From Chersky-840 sp963764205 (GTDB lineage Bacteria; Actinomycetota; Acidimicrobiia; Acidimicrobiales; UBA8190), in the NCBI GenBank assembly GCA_963764205.1, contig CAVXRN010000002.1, forward strand, positions 1,736,001-1,800,000: a stretch of DNA of 64,000 nt. The letters are read 5' to 3'. Positions 26,343 to 35,021 of this stretch are shown piece by piece; within the stretch, counting starts at the first letter, position 1, and each line of letters opens with the position of its first letter. The notes under the pieces are model-generated. The model was not told where the DNA came from. It saw nothing but the letters and a program-made list of their open reading frames with translations, and searched no databases. The position numbers were made by a program, and so were the translations under genes.

Positions 26343-27197
26343 TCAGTTCCCGGGCGTCCCGTAGAGGATCAGACCTCGCTTGGCGGTCTGCGCTCCGGTC
26401 TGCAGGCGATCGCTCGTGTTCCAGAGGCTCACGGCCACGGGGTCACCCGGCTCCACCTTGCTACATCCGGTCCCGTACGAACCACCGAACCCGTTGATCA
26501 CGATCTTGGTGTCGGTCCACGACCGATAGCGGAGCGTGACGGTGTCCGACGGGGCTTGACCGAAGTAGGTGCCACCTGCGGTGAAGGCCGAACTGGAACC
26601 GCAATGGGCTCGACCGTCCCAGAACGAGAACCAACTGAGATCTCCCAGAAAGGGGAGTCCTGCCGGCGCCGAACCAAAGTTCCTCCCCTTGACCACGAGG
26701 CGGAGGTCGGCCGGGGTACCCAAACTGGAGAAGCCCACCGACGTGATCGTCGGGGTGCCCGAGGCGACGGGTGGCACGTTGCCACCCCAGGTGACCCCTC
26801 TCCCCGTCACGTCGTTCCACAGGGCGATGACCAGAGCGTCGCCCGGGCTCGCCCCCAGACCGCCGACCTCGACCTCTGAACCGGTCCACACGAGGTACCG
26901 AAGGGCGTGTGCGTCACCCACGTATCCCCACTCCCCCGAGGGACCCTGCGCACCGTCTCCGATGCGGAAGTTGGCCACGTCTCCGGAAAACGGCATCGCC
27001 TGGGTCGGACCGCCCAAACCGTGACCCCGCACGGTCACGGTGTAGTCGCCACCACCACCCGAGATCACCACTGAACGGATGAGTGGGCGACAGCCGGCGC
27101 AGGCGGCATCGGCCTCCGATGGAGTTGTACAGACCACCACCGCGGCCACGACACAGGCCAGTGCCAGCGCGACCCTCGCTGTGCGCGCAATTCGCAT
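26343..27197 (-). CDS. Secreted protein with two IPT/TIG-like repeats
   Basis: A 284-residue exported protein with signal peptide (RIARTARVALALACVVAAVV). Two homologous halves follow: VVISGGGGDYTVTVRGHGLG ... ALWNDVTGRGVTWGG, and VGFSSLGTPADLRLVVKGRN ... SLWNTSDR. Each has the G-x-N/H-G-F/L-G pattern of IPT/TIG-type beta-sandwich domains, and each contains a FRIGDGAQ/FSFWDGRAHCG element and a Y-R-Y/L-x-W-T strand. Function is unknown; a cell-surface binding role is plausible. It follows the eqolisin gene by 22 nt and may be in the same transcript. Confidence 0.75.
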   Translation of the reverse strand: MRIARTARVALALACVVAAVVVCTTPSEADAACAGCRPLIRSVVISGGGGDYTVTVRGHGLGGPTQAMPFSGDVANFRIGDGAQGPSGEWGYVGDAHALRYLVWTGSEVEVGGLGASPGDALVIALWNDVTGRGVTWGGNVPPVASGTPTITSVGFSSLGTPADLRLVVKGRNFGSAPAGLPFLGDLSWFSFWDGRAHCGSSSAFTAGGTYFGQAPSDTVTLRYRSWTDTKIVINGFGGSYGTGCSKVEPGDPVAVSLWNTSDRLQTGAQTAKRGLILYGTPGN

Positions 27198-27219
27198 GAC
27201 TGCTCGCGGATTTCCAGAC

Positions 27220-28143
27220 TCAGCTCGACGGAGGCGACGGGGCCGACCCGCCATCGGCCACCGAGAAGCCGTCGTGGTCGGCATCGGCCGCCGAAGGCGT
27301 TGCCAGGACCGTCGTGGGCTTCTCACTCACCATCACCAGTTGGTAGACCTTGGCTGGCTTGACCTTGATCCCTCGCTTCGTCGTCTTCTCACGCTGGGCA
27401 GCTGCGACGAGCAACGGTTGCGGTGTTGGTTGCAGCGTCGACGTGAACGAGCCCGGGTCGAAGGTGACGTTCGTGGTGGTGGCGAGGCTCCCGAGCGCGC
27501 AGCGTGGTGAGCAGATCGTCGATCGTTCGTGGATGGCCTCGACGCTTCGGCCCGATGAGGCATAGGACACGGTCCTGGCCTGTGTCACATGGGTGGTGTT
27601 GTCGGCGACCTGCATCAGCCACGTGTTCGACGAGGTCTCTCGGATGGTCGTGGTGATCGAATCACCTGCGCTCACCGTCATGGACAAGGGGACCTCGCTG
27701 GCCGGAAGGATCTCGGTCCACGCCTGATAGACGGGGGAGCCGCTGTCGTTGTCCGCCAACGTTCCAGCCTGGACCAACGTGGTGTCCTTGAAACCGCCGA
27801 TGCCGACCCAATCGGAGGAGACCTGCAATGCGTGTGTCGACGTGGCGACCGTCGGGACCCTCCAGGTGTCGGTCACGGACGTGAAGATGTGCGTCTGCGC
27901 CGACTGGGCGTAGCCGGCCCAGTTGAGCGAGCCACTGAGCTTGACAGGCCCACTCGTCTTCTTGCCCCCGTCAAGGGGGGAACGGACCGTCGGGAGAGGG
28001 GCGGGAAGAAACGTACCCTGGTTCGGCGACCGACGGCTCGCTGCGGGTGCGCCGGCAGCCGTGGCCGAGGTCACGCCGAGCATCCCGACGAGGAAGACGC
28101 CCACTGCCCCGACGGGGATTGACCACCGTGTCGTCCTTCGCAT
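27220..28143 (-). CDS. Eqolisin-like (G1/A4 family) glutamic peptidase, secreted
   Basis: The 307-residue protein has a signal peptide (WSIPVGAVGVFLVGMLGVTS) and a G1-type core: SLNWAGYA, VSSDWVGIGGFKDTTLVQAG with the candidate catalytic Gln, YQAWTEILPASEVPLSMTVS and SVEAIHERS with the candidate catalytic Glu. Eqolisins use a Gln/Glu pair and work at acid pH. A C-terminal tail of about 70 residues is Lys-rich and then Asp-rich (AADADHDGFSVADGG). It is a diverged paralogue of the gene at 30455-31369; that one keeps the canonical AEW around the Glu, this one does not. Confidence 0.8.
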   Translation of the reverse strand: MRRTTRWSIPVGAVGVFLVGMLGVTSATAAGAPAASRRSPNQGTFLPAPLPTVRSPLDGGKKTSGPVKLSGSLNWAGYAQSAQTHIFTSVTDTWRVPTVATSTHALQVSSDWVGIGGFKDTTLVQAGTLADNDSGSPVYQAWTEILPASEVPLSMTVSAGDSITTTIRETSSNTWLMQVADNTTHVTQARTVSYASSGRSVEAIHERSTICSPRCALGSLATTTNVTFDPGSFTSTLQPTPQPLLVAAAQREKTTKRGIKVKPAKVYQLVMVSEKPTTVLATPSAADADHDGFSVADGGSAPSPPSS

Positions 28144-28335
28144 GCCGACCTCCGTCGAGGGTGCCTGAATTGCTCAAGGGAAAGAACCGCCGCGGGTGTC
28201 GGTTCGCGAGCGACGAGGTGTTCGTTGTTGCCCATTCTGCTCCCCGACAAGGGCCGCCGCATCCCCAATAATGGCGGACGCCCAACGGTGGTGCGCTCGG
28301 CACTCGTTGTGAGCACCAGTCACGACGCCGACGGG

Positions 28336-29244
28336 TCAAAAGACCGCGACCGGGTTCACCGGCGACGCCGTGCCGTGATCCAGGATGAGCGGGGCCACGA
28401 CCAGGAAGAAGGTCCATCGGTCCAGTGCCGCGCAGACCGTCGCCAGCTCGTCGAGGTCGAGATTGTCGAGCAGATGGACACCCATCGCCACGATGGCAAC
28501 GGTGTGGATCGGCATCCCGATCCCGTCGACCCGTGACGGCATGACGTCAGAGACACCGTCGCTTCCGAGAACCGCGATCTCGCGTTGGTGCAGCCACGTC
28601 AGGCACGAGGCATCCAAGCCCGCCATCCCCTCAGTGGGTGTCCACGGGCCGTGAAGCGCTCTCCATCGCCACCGACCCGTGCGAACGAGAAGAGCGTCAC
28701 CACGCTGCGCCTCGATCCCACCTGCTCGTTCGGCGGCCTCGAGGTCATCGGGAAAGATCGGTTGACCCGGCTCCAGCGCCTCGACGCCACGAACGGCGGG
28801 CACGTCGAGCAGAATCCCACGCGTGACGATGCCGGATCGGAGGTGGTGGATCCCGAGCTTGCTCGCTCCGTGCGCAGTCACGGCTCGGGAAGAAAATCCG
28901 TTGTACATCTGACCGTCGTGAAAAATATGACAGAGCGCGTCGATATGGCTCGTCGCGTACCCGTGAGAGGAGATGGCAAAGTAGTCCGCTCCGTACCCCT
29001 CGGTGGCGGTGCCGGTCATGTGATGGACGACCGGGTTGACGTTGTCCCGGGCCGGTTGCGTAGGGAGAGGACGGGCGCACGACACGGTCTGCCCCGACCG
29101 CACGGTGGCCGCCGCTGCTGCCGTTGTCTCGGGTGTGATGAAGTTCAGCGTCCCGAGTTGGTCATCTGGTCCCCATCGACCCCAGTTGGAGAGCTGTGCA
29201 TGGAGAGCGGCGACAGTCTCGGGGCTCATCGGCTGGCGCGCCAT
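28336..29244 (-). CDS. Cyclase-family (kynurenine-formamidase-like) metal hydrolase
   Basis: A 302-residue member of the cyclase family (Pfam 'Putative cyclase'). The metal-binding HxDAxxH motif appears as SHIDALCHIF near residue 95. Other family elements are WGPDDQLGTLNFITPE near the start, RGILLDVPAVRG, GDALLVRTGRWRW and VLGSDGVSDVMPS. Such enzymes hydrolyse N-formyl or cyclic amides, or small lactone-like substrates; the substrate is unknown here. The ATG at 29244 has TACCGT 7 nt upstream and no Shine-Dalgarno, suggesting a leaderless transcript. It is divergent from the esterase gene. Confidence 0.88.
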   Translation of the reverse strand: MARQPMSPETVAALHAQLSNWGRWGPDDQLGTLNFITPETTAAAAATVRSGQTVSCARPLPTQPARDNVNPVVHHMTGTATEGYGADYFAISSHGYATSHIDALCHIFHDGQMYNGFSSRAVTAHGASKLGIHHLRSGIVTRGILLDVPAVRGVEALEPGQPIFPDDLEAAERAGGIEAQRGDALLVRTGRWRWRALHGPWTPTEGMAGLDASCLTWLHQREIAVLGSDGVSDVMPSRVDGIGMPIHTVAIVAMGVHLLDNLDLDELATVCAALDRWTFFLVVAPLILDHGTASPVNPVAVF

Positions 29245-29251
29245 GGGGCGA

Positions 29252-29257
29252 ACGGTA
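29252..29257 (-). promoter_or_regulatory. Candidate leaderless -10 box (TACCGT) of the cyclase gene
   Basis: TACCGT on the minus strand ends 7 nt before the ATG at 29244, the spacing expected if transcription begins at the start codon. Confidence 0.4.
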
Positions 29258-29331
29258 CTCGGGACGTGACCACCAAACCCGAACCCGGTCCGGTGACGCT
29301 GGGTCGAGCTCCGCCGGTATCGTGAGCCGCC

Positions 29332-30285
29332 ATGGTCGGTCGTCCACCCGATGGTGCCGACGCAGCGGGGCACGAACGGCGATGGACCCGGCGCAGAATA
29401 CTGACCGTCGGAGTCGGTGCGGTCGCTGCCGTCGGAGTAGCGGGAGTGGTCGGCGTCGAACTTGTGTCGCGTGGCGTCCTCCCCGGACAGCAGACGCTGG
29501 ATCGGATCGACGGCGCATGTTCGGTGCCTCAGACGTCACTGCGGTTCTCCCCCCTGGGGCCGTCGATGTCGGGCACCTTCTACTCCCACGCTCGCAACCA
29601 GAGCGTCGGCTACACCCTCGCCTATCCCCCGGGCCACTCTGCGGGGACTCCGCTTCCGCTCGTCGTCATGCTGCACGGGTTCGGAGCCAATCACGCCACC
29701 GCCTTGTCGAGGATGTCGCCGGCCCAGGCGGTGGCGCTGCACGTGAACGGTCAGTTGCTCGCTCCCATGGCCATGGTCACGGTCGACGGCGGACGGGGGT
29801 ACTGGAATCCGCACCCCGGCGACAACCCCATGGCCATGGTGATCGACGAGTTGATCCCGAGGTGCCAACGACTCGGACTCGGCGCACCGCCGCTTCGGAT
29901 CGGCACGATGGGCGTCTCCATGGGTGGATACGGCGCGATCCTGCTGGCCGAGAAGTACCCCCACCTCATCGCCTGCGTCGCGGCGATCAGTCCCGCCATC
30001 TGGACGAGTTATGCCCAGGCGCAAGACGCCAATCCCGGCGCGTACGCGTCGGCGGGGGACTTCGCCGCCGACGATGCGGTCACCCATGCGTCGGCTCTCG
30101 CCGGGGTGCCCGTGCGCGTGGCATCTGGTGATTCGGACCCCTTCCACCCCGGCGTACTCGCTCTGGCCGAGGCTCTCCCGAAAGGAGCCGTCGTGGAGCT
30201 CTCCCCGGGCTGCCACACCGGCGCGTTCTTCACCGAGCAGGAACCCCCCGCTCTTGCGTTTCTCGCCCAGCACCTCACGGGCTAG
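29332..30285 (+). CDS. Exported esterase-like alpha/beta hydrolase with twin-arginine-type leader
   Basis: The 317-residue protein starts with an RRWTRRRILTVGVGAVAAVG leader, which resembles a twin-arginine signal, followed by a hydrophobic stretch. The hydrolase core has PLPLVVMLHGFGANHATALS, the nucleophile motif GTMGVSMGGYGAILLAEKYP, the acid region VRVASGDSDPFHPG and a His in SPGCHTGAFF. GVSMGG with a PHLIACVAAISP element matches the esterase D/antigen-85-like group, which act on acyl or feruloyl esters. It has a TATCGT box 8 nt before the ATG. The substrate is unknown. Confidence 0.85.
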   Translation: MVGRPPDGADAAGHERRWTRRRILTVGVGAVAAVGVAGVVGVELVSRGVLPGQQTLDRIDGACSVPQTSLRFSPLGPSMSGTFYSHARNQSVGYTLAYPPGHSAGTPLPLVVMLHGFGANHATALSRMSPAQAVALHVNGQLLAPMAMVTVDGGRGYWNPHPGDNPMAMVIDELIPRCQRLGLGAPPLRIGTMGVSMGGYGAILLAEKYPHLIACVAAISPAIWTSYAQAQDANPGAYASAGDFAADDAVTHASALAGVPVRVASGDSDPFHPGVLALAEALPKGAVVELSPGCHTGAFFTEQEPPALAFLAQHLTG

Positions 30286-30454
30286 GGGCTTCCGGCATGT
30301 CCGGCCCGGAAGTGTCCGTAGTGATCGAATTGGACGAATGTTGATGAGGCGTTGGGGTCGACCTAATCTCTGTGCCGCACGATGGCCGCACGTCCGTTGT
30401 AGGCGTCCGTGCTGCCACGCCTGAGACTTTCGCCCTCTACAGGAGGATTCTGCT

Positions 30455-31369
30455 GTGCACATCAAACGGTCCAGTCGCATCTGGTGGTTAGCAGTGCGAA
30501 CAGGCCTGGCGGCGACGGTGGGCATCGGCGCGCTGGCTCTCCTCAGCGTCGGGCTCTCGACCGCGCCGGCCGCCGCCCCGGTGCTGCAACTCCTTCCCGG
30601 CCACCTCCTGGGCACAGCGACAACGAGGGCGCGGGGCTCGAACGCGGCCACCACGGCGGCCCCGTGCTGGGCGTCGTCGAACTGGTCGGGCTACGCGGTG
30701 AGCGAGACGGCGCCTTCGGGGCTGTCGTGCGTGCCGGCGTCAGGCACCGCTTACACGGGGGTCACCGGAACGTGGGTCGTGCCCAGCGTCACTGGATCGA
30801 GGGACTCGACGTACTCCGCCGCCTGGGCCGGTATCGACGGCTTCACCAACTCCGATCTCATCCAGGCCGGTACGGAACAGGACTTCACGGGGCGAAGCGC
30901 TCACTACTCGGCCTGGTGGGAGATCCTTCCTGCGGCGGAGACCGTGATCCCGTCGATCACGGTCAAGCCGGGTGACACGATCACGGTGTCGATCACGAAG
31001 GTCTCCGCCGGTCAGTGGTCGATCACGCTGACCGACAAGGGAAGCGCCGCCCACGCCGCGCAGCCCTCGTTCACCACTACGCAGAGTTACTCGGGTCCAG
31101 GCGCCTCGGCGGAGTGGATCTTGGAGGCCCCCACGGTCAACGGTCGCCAGGCCACCTTGGCCTCGTACGGTTCTACCGCCTTTGACCCTGACGCAGTGAA
31201 CGGCGTCGCGCCGGGGCTCACCGCCGGGAGTGGAGGCGAGTTGGTCCAGGGCAGCTTCTTCAGGAGCCAGGTCGTCTCCATCCCGTCTGGTCCTGACACC
31301 GGCCCCCCACCGTCAGATGGTTTCGCCATCGGGTACGGGTCGAACGCACCGCCGGCGCCCTCCTCGTAG
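30455..31369 (+). CDS. Eqolisin-like (G1/A4 family) glutamic peptidase, secreted
   Basis: A 304-residue pre-protein starting at a GTG with AGGAGG 7-8 nt upstream. After a signal peptide comes the G1 core: SSNWSGYAVSE, GVTGTWVVPSV, AAWAGIDGFTNSDLIQAGTE with the catalytic Gln, YSAWWEILPAAETVIPSITV, and SAEWILEAPTVNGRQATLAS with the catalytic Glu in AEWILE. All family landmarks are present, so it is likely active at acid pH outside the cell. It is a paralogue of the gene at 27220-28143 on the opposite strand, with a cyclase and an esterase between them. Confidence 0.88.
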   Translation: MHIKRSSRIWWLAVRTGLAATVGIGALALLSVGLSTAPAAAPVLQLLPGHLLGTATTRARGSNAATTAAPCWASSNWSGYAVSETAPSGLSCVPASGTAYTGVTGTWVVPSVTGSRDSTYSAAWAGIDGFTNSDLIQAGTEQDFTGRSAHYSAWWEILPAAETVIPSITVKPGDTITVSITKVSAGQWSITLTDKGSAAHAAQPSFTTTQSYSGPGASAEWILEAPTVNGRQATLASYGSTAFDPDAVNGVAPGLTAGSGGELVQGSFFRSQVVSIPSGPDTGPPPSDGFAIGYGSNAPPAPSS

Positions 31370-31523
31370 TTCGAGCCCGGACCGGACCGGCACGGTCCAC
31401 TGACGGCCGGAACTTCGCTACGAGGCAGCCAGGCGCGGTGTAGCACCCGAGGCGTCTCGGATACGCCATGCAGCGTCGCAACATCCCGCTCGATTTCCCG
31501 TAGTCGCCCTACGCTTTGGCTCT

Positions 31524-32171
31524 GTGACCGGATCAAGATCCGATGACGAAGCGTCCGGACCTCCGGCGGCGACTGAATGGGAACCGGCCGAGGTCGTGGG
31601 CTTCGGCCTCCTCGGGGCGGCTGCGCTGGTCGTATTGGTATCAGTCGTCTCGGCTGTCGTCTCGGCTGTCAGTTCCCCCAGCATTCCCAGTGGGGACTTT
31701 CACGCGGTCTTGGCCATTCCCGGCTCCAGTTTCGCATTGACGCTCCTCAGCGCGACGGACTGGGCGACGATCTATTTCTCCCTTCTCCTTCTCGCGGTCC
31801 TGGCGATCGTGTGGTGGCAGGTCCAAGGCTGGCTGGAAGTGGTGGAGGAGGCTGACGAAGGCGACGAAGAGATCCGAACGGCGTTAGATCATCTCGTGCG
31901 GGCTCGACGTCTTGACAACGCCGTCATGCTCGCATTCTCCATTCTGATCGCAGCCGCGATCGGCAACCTTGTCGCGACCTTCATCCAGAACAGGCCTCAG
32001 GGAGTGAGCCTTCCTCTCGTTGCCGGGTACATCGGCGAAATCGGTATCGCAACCGCAACGTGTCTCGTTGCCGCTGTGGCAATTTGGTCGGGCCTTCGAT
32101 TTCGTGGCTCAGTCGACGAGGCCTTGGTCGGAGCCGTCGGGAACTCCGAGTCGCGGACTCCATCTGCGTAG
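31524..32171 (+). CDS. Four-helix membrane protein of unknown function
   Basis: A 215-residue protein with helices at AEVVGFGLLGAAALVVLVSV, WATIYFSLLLLAVLAIVWWQ, AVMLAFSILIAAAIGNLVAT and IGIATATCLVAAVAIWSGLR. An acidic cytoplasmic segment (EVVEEADEGDEEIRTALDHL) lies between helices 2 and 3. I do not recognise the family. The GTG start has a TACGCT box 8 nt upstream and no Shine-Dalgarno. Confidence 0.65.
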   Translation: MTGSRSDDEASGPPAATEWEPAEVVGFGLLGAAALVVLVSVVSAVVSAVSSPSIPSGDFHAVLAIPGSSFALTLLSATDWATIYFSLLLLAVLAIVWWQVQGWLEVVEEADEGDEEIRTALDHLVRARRLDNAVMLAFSILIAAAIGNLVATFIQNRPQGVSLPLVAGYIGEIGIATATCLVAAVAIWSGLRFRGSVDEALVGAVGNSESRTPSA

Positions 32172-32211
32172 GTCCGGAGGCGTCATCTCGAGGAGCGCGG
32201 GCAGAGAAGAG

Positions 32212-32466
32212 TCACTTCCATCGGAAGTGGACGAACACCCTGCCGAAGTTGTGTGAGTCCTTCTCGACGCGGGAATAGAGAGCCTTGATCTCCTTTTGAT
32301 CGAGGAAACGCAACACTCGCTTCTTCAGCTGCCCGCTCCCCTTCCCCGGGATGATCTCGACGAGCTGGGCCTTCTTCTCTACGGCCTCGTCGATGATGGC
32401 GCGGAGGGCTCGATCGATGTCTTCGCTCCGGTTGTAGACGTCATGAAGGTCCAGTTTGAGCTTCAT
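32212..32466 (-). CDS. Stand-alone Smr-domain protein
   Basis: The 84-residue protein is a complete small MutS-related (Smr) domain: LKLDLHDVYNRSEDIDRALR with the conserved LDLH motif, the loop VEIIPGKGSGQLKKRVLRFL (G-x-GSG plus basic residues), and a final HNFGRVFVHFRW strand. Smr domains are nucleases acting on DNA or RNA; single-domain bacterial forms are often linked to ribosome rescue or DNA repair. It is monocistronic in a run of unrelated small genes. Confidence 0.88.
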   Translation of the reverse strand: MKLKLDLHDVYNRSEDIDRALRAIIDEAVEKKAQLVEIIPGKGSGQLKKRVLRFLDQKEIKALYSRVEKDSHNFGRVFVHFRWK

Positions 32467-32653
32467 GAGGCCGCTCCAGCCCCACGCGCGTCGTGAGGAC
32501 CCAAGGGGTAGTCAGGCCGTGCTGCCCGACATCTGAGGCGATGCGGTGACGCCACAACGCCACGTTAGTGTCACTGCGACGGACGTCGGTTCTCCGGAGC
32601 TCCGGTGACGTGAGCCGCTCCATTCAGGCTCCCGGCCATCGACCCGTCAAACG

Positions 32654-33040
32654 TTAGGCATCGCCCGACCACGCCTTGGTGATCTGGGCCATGTCGAAGT
32701 AGTCACGCCACGCGCTGATCTTGCCGTCCCGGATCTCGAACGTGCCCATGACCGGCAACGCGGCCACGATCTCTCCAACGGTGAACGTATCGATGCGTTC
32801 GGTGAGAACGACGTTGTCCTTCACTGCCAGGTGAGTGGTCTCGATCTCCATCTTCTGGCACATGGCAAAAAAGCCGTCGATGAACGCGATGGTGGCATCG
32901 ATCCCGACAGCAGGGTCCATGGGGATGTTGTGGTAGACGACATCCTCAGTGAAGTACTGGCGTAGTGCCTCTGCGTCGTGCTTGGCGAATCCGTCGCATA
33001 GGTCGCGCACAACCTGTTCGGCGTCGGCTGCAGTTCCCAT
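32654..33040 (-). CDS. SnoaL-like/limonene-epoxide-hydrolase-type NTF2-fold protein
   Basis: A 128-residue NTF2-fold protein: AEQVVRDLCDGFAKHDAEAL, YFTEDVVYHNIPMDPAVG, a core of VVLTERIDTFTVG and the closing KISAWRDYFDMAQITKAW. ERIDxF, a WRDYFD end and a Glu/Asp-rich pocket resemble limonene-1,2-epoxide hydrolases, though SnoaL-type proteins share this pattern. The ATG is set by AGGAGG 5-6 nt upstream. The substrate is unknown. Confidence 0.82.
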   Translation of the reverse strand: MGTAADAEQVVRDLCDGFAKHDAEALRQYFTEDVVYHNIPMDPAVGIDATIAFIDGFFAMCQKMEIETTHLAVKDNVVLTERIDTFTVGEIVAALPVMGTFEIRDGKISAWRDYFDMAQITKAWSGDA

Positions 33041-33227
33041 GGTGGCCTCCTGGAGTGGTATTGACCGGTCCACGCTAACCCATCGCCCGGTTGTGCGTGA
33101 CCGACGGGACAGGCCAGAAGGATGGACCCTGCCAACCCCGCAGCGATGCGACTGCGAAGGTATGGGCACCGGAACGTGGGATTGTCGATTCCCGGCGGGA
33201 CCGTCCCCTTCGTGAATACTTGACCGC

Positions 33228-33629
33228 ATGGAAGTCCGGCGACGCCACGTCGTGCACACCTTTGTCGTGTTCGTCGTCCTCATCCAACTCGGGTTCGCGA
33301 TCGCCTTTCTCGTCGACGCCGCCCAAACGAACAGCACCTATGACGCCTTGTCGAGCCACCGGGTGGCAGTGCGAGGCCACTCGGTTGGTTGTGTGGTCAT
33401 CGTGACCGGGAGGTCCTCGAGCATCGCTTCGAGAATCTGTCGGATCGACTACTCCTATGCCGGACAGTCCTTCACGGCAGTCATTCCGTACGGCGAGACC
33501 ACCACATTTTTTATCGATCCCCGGAACACCTCCTATCGGATGAATGAGGTCATCTACGAAGAAGGCCCGGAGGCAACAATCGGTGCCTTGTCCTCGCGTC
33601 AGTCTTGGGCTTCGGGGTATTGGCGGTGA
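33228..33629 (+). CDS. Small membrane-anchored protein of unknown function
   Basis: The 133-residue product has one N-terminal helix (VVHTFVVFVVLIQLGFAIAF) and an outer domain with two Cys (VGCVVIVTGR, SRICRIDYSYAGQSFTAVIP). The YxYxGQxFTAVIPYG element and a following FxIDPRNTSYRMNE resemble DUF3592-type outer domains, a weak match by eye. The start at 33228 lacks a good ribosome site. Confidence 0.6.
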   Translation: MEVRRRHVVHTFVVFVVLIQLGFAIAFLVDAAQTNSTYDALSSHRVAVRGHSVGCVVIVTGRSSSIASRICRIDYSYAGQSFTAVIPYGETTTFFIDPRNTSYRMNEVIYEEGPEATIGALSSRQSWASGYWR

Positions 33630-33809
33630 CCGTCGTGCATCTGGAGCATCTTCGTGAGAAGCGCTCGTCCCACACGGCGACACAGCGCACCACGTCGTAG
33701 GTGGGTCGAGTAGCGCTTCCCCGGCACCCGACGTGGGCGGGACGCTTGTGGTTCCGGGGGTCGACGACGATCGCGTGAGATGCTACGAGGACCCGAGAAG
33801 GAGCCCGAG

Positions 33810-34244
33810 ATGGACAATCCGATACCGCCGCCGGTCAAGGCGCACCGCCACATTGGTCAAGCGATCAGCATTCGGGGACTGCGAGCTGAGATAGCGAAGG
33901 TCGACGGGACAAACGCCAAGATCGCGGTCTTTCTCACCAACATCGTTGGATCGATGTGGTGTGCCTATGTGTTCGCCGGCATCGCTCTCATTGGACTACC
34001 AGCAGCCCTGAGGCCCGGCGGCGAAGGCATCATCGCATGGATTGCGCAGACCTTTCTTCAGTTGGTCTTGCTGTCGGTGATCATGGTCGGTCAGAACGTC
34101 GAGAGTGTGGCGAGTGATCTCCGATCTCGACGCACCTATGACGACGCTGTGCAGATTCTCGACCGGCTCGATGTTCATACCGACGGCGGGCTCAAAGACC
34201 TCGTCGATCGGATTGATGCCTTGGCAGCCAAAATCGACCGTTAG
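33810..34244 (+). CDS. DUF1003-like two-helix membrane protein
   Basis: A 144-residue protein with NAKIAVFLTNIVGSMWCAYV and then FAGIALIGLPAALRP, and a second helix IAWIAQTFLQLVLLSVIMVG. The N-x-x-IAxxLT-x-x-V-GSMW-x-x-Y pattern is typical of DUF1003. The C-terminus is an amphipathic coiled coil (YDDAVQILDRLDVHTDGGLK). Function unknown. GGAG lies 6 nt before the ATG at 33810. Confidence 0.65.
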   Translation: MDNPIPPPVKAHRHIGQAISIRGLRAEIAKVDGTNAKIAVFLTNIVGSMWCAYVFAGIALIGLPAALRPGGEGIIAWIAQTFLQLVLLSVIMVGQNVESVASDLRSRRTYDDAVQILDRLDVHTDGGLKDLVDRIDALAAKIDR

Positions 34245-34400
34245 CAACACTCGACGGGCGGACTGTCCAGCTCTCACAGGGGGAGTCGACCTCGGAGAGG
34301 CTCGACGCGACCGGCGGCAGAACTCAAAAATGGGTCTCAAGGCCTACTTTCAAGCGGTGCCGCCATAGTTAAGATCACCTTGGGCAAAGGGGGGCAACCG

Positions 34401-34718
34401 ATGAGTCACTTCGCGGTTCCAGAGTTGCGGCGTCGCACCCTGTGGGCGTTGCTGCGACGTCGAGACAAGAAGGCGAGGTGGCACGCGGTCGCGGATTACT
34501 CGCCGCTGCCCATCAAGACCCTTTGTGGCTTTCAGAGCGCGCTCGACCCACATCGGACGTGGGACCAGACGCTTCCCGAGGCCCGGTGCGGCCGGTGTGA
34601 GCAACTCACGGTGGCAGCTGACATGGCCGAGAGTGCGATGGTTGCAGCCGAGGCGGCGGAGGAGCTCGGGCCAGTCAAGGCGGAGCTCCTGAAGCGGCGC
34701 GTCATGGAGAACGCCTGA
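34401..34718 (+). CDS. Small hypothetical protein with a CxxC pair
   Basis: A 105-residue protein beginning SHFAVPELRRRTLWALLRRR, with LPIKTLCGFQSALD and EARCGRCEQLTVAADMAESA, then an Ala/Glu-rich helix. Three Cys, two as CGRC, could hold zinc with a nearby His (WHAV or PHRTW). I do not recognise the family. AAGGGGGG about 7 nt before the ATG at 34401 supports the start. Confidence 0.55.
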   Translation: MSHFAVPELRRRTLWALLRRRDKKARWHAVADYSPLPIKTLCGFQSALDPHRTWDQTLPEARCGRCEQLTVAADMAESAMVAAEAAEELGPVKAELLKRRVMENA

Positions 34719-35021
34719 GTCTCACAGACACCGAGAGGGCCTGGCTCCTCGCCTTCGAGCCGTTTGGCACCTTCGCAAACAGCGACGAGGGCATTCTCGG
34801 TCCTCTGCCTTCGGGTCAGAAGTGCCGTGCGTTCAGCGACAGGTACCATGGGACTGGCATCGAGCCGGCGCTCATCCAAAGAGGCTCGGGCCACCCGCCC
34901 ATCCCAGCAGGGTGCGTCGATCTGTGAGCACTGTGTCCGTCAACGGTCGGAACAAATTGGTAAGGACGAGGACTCTGACGGTGAGTAGTCGGTCCATGTT
35001 GCCTTCAATCCTCTCAACTCA
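34719..35021. other. 300-bp stretch without a confident gene
   Basis: A short rightward frame ending at 34988 contains ICEHCVRQRSEQIGKDEDSD, which looks protein-like only at its end. It may be the remnant of a small gene. Nothing else stands out. Confidence 0.3.
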
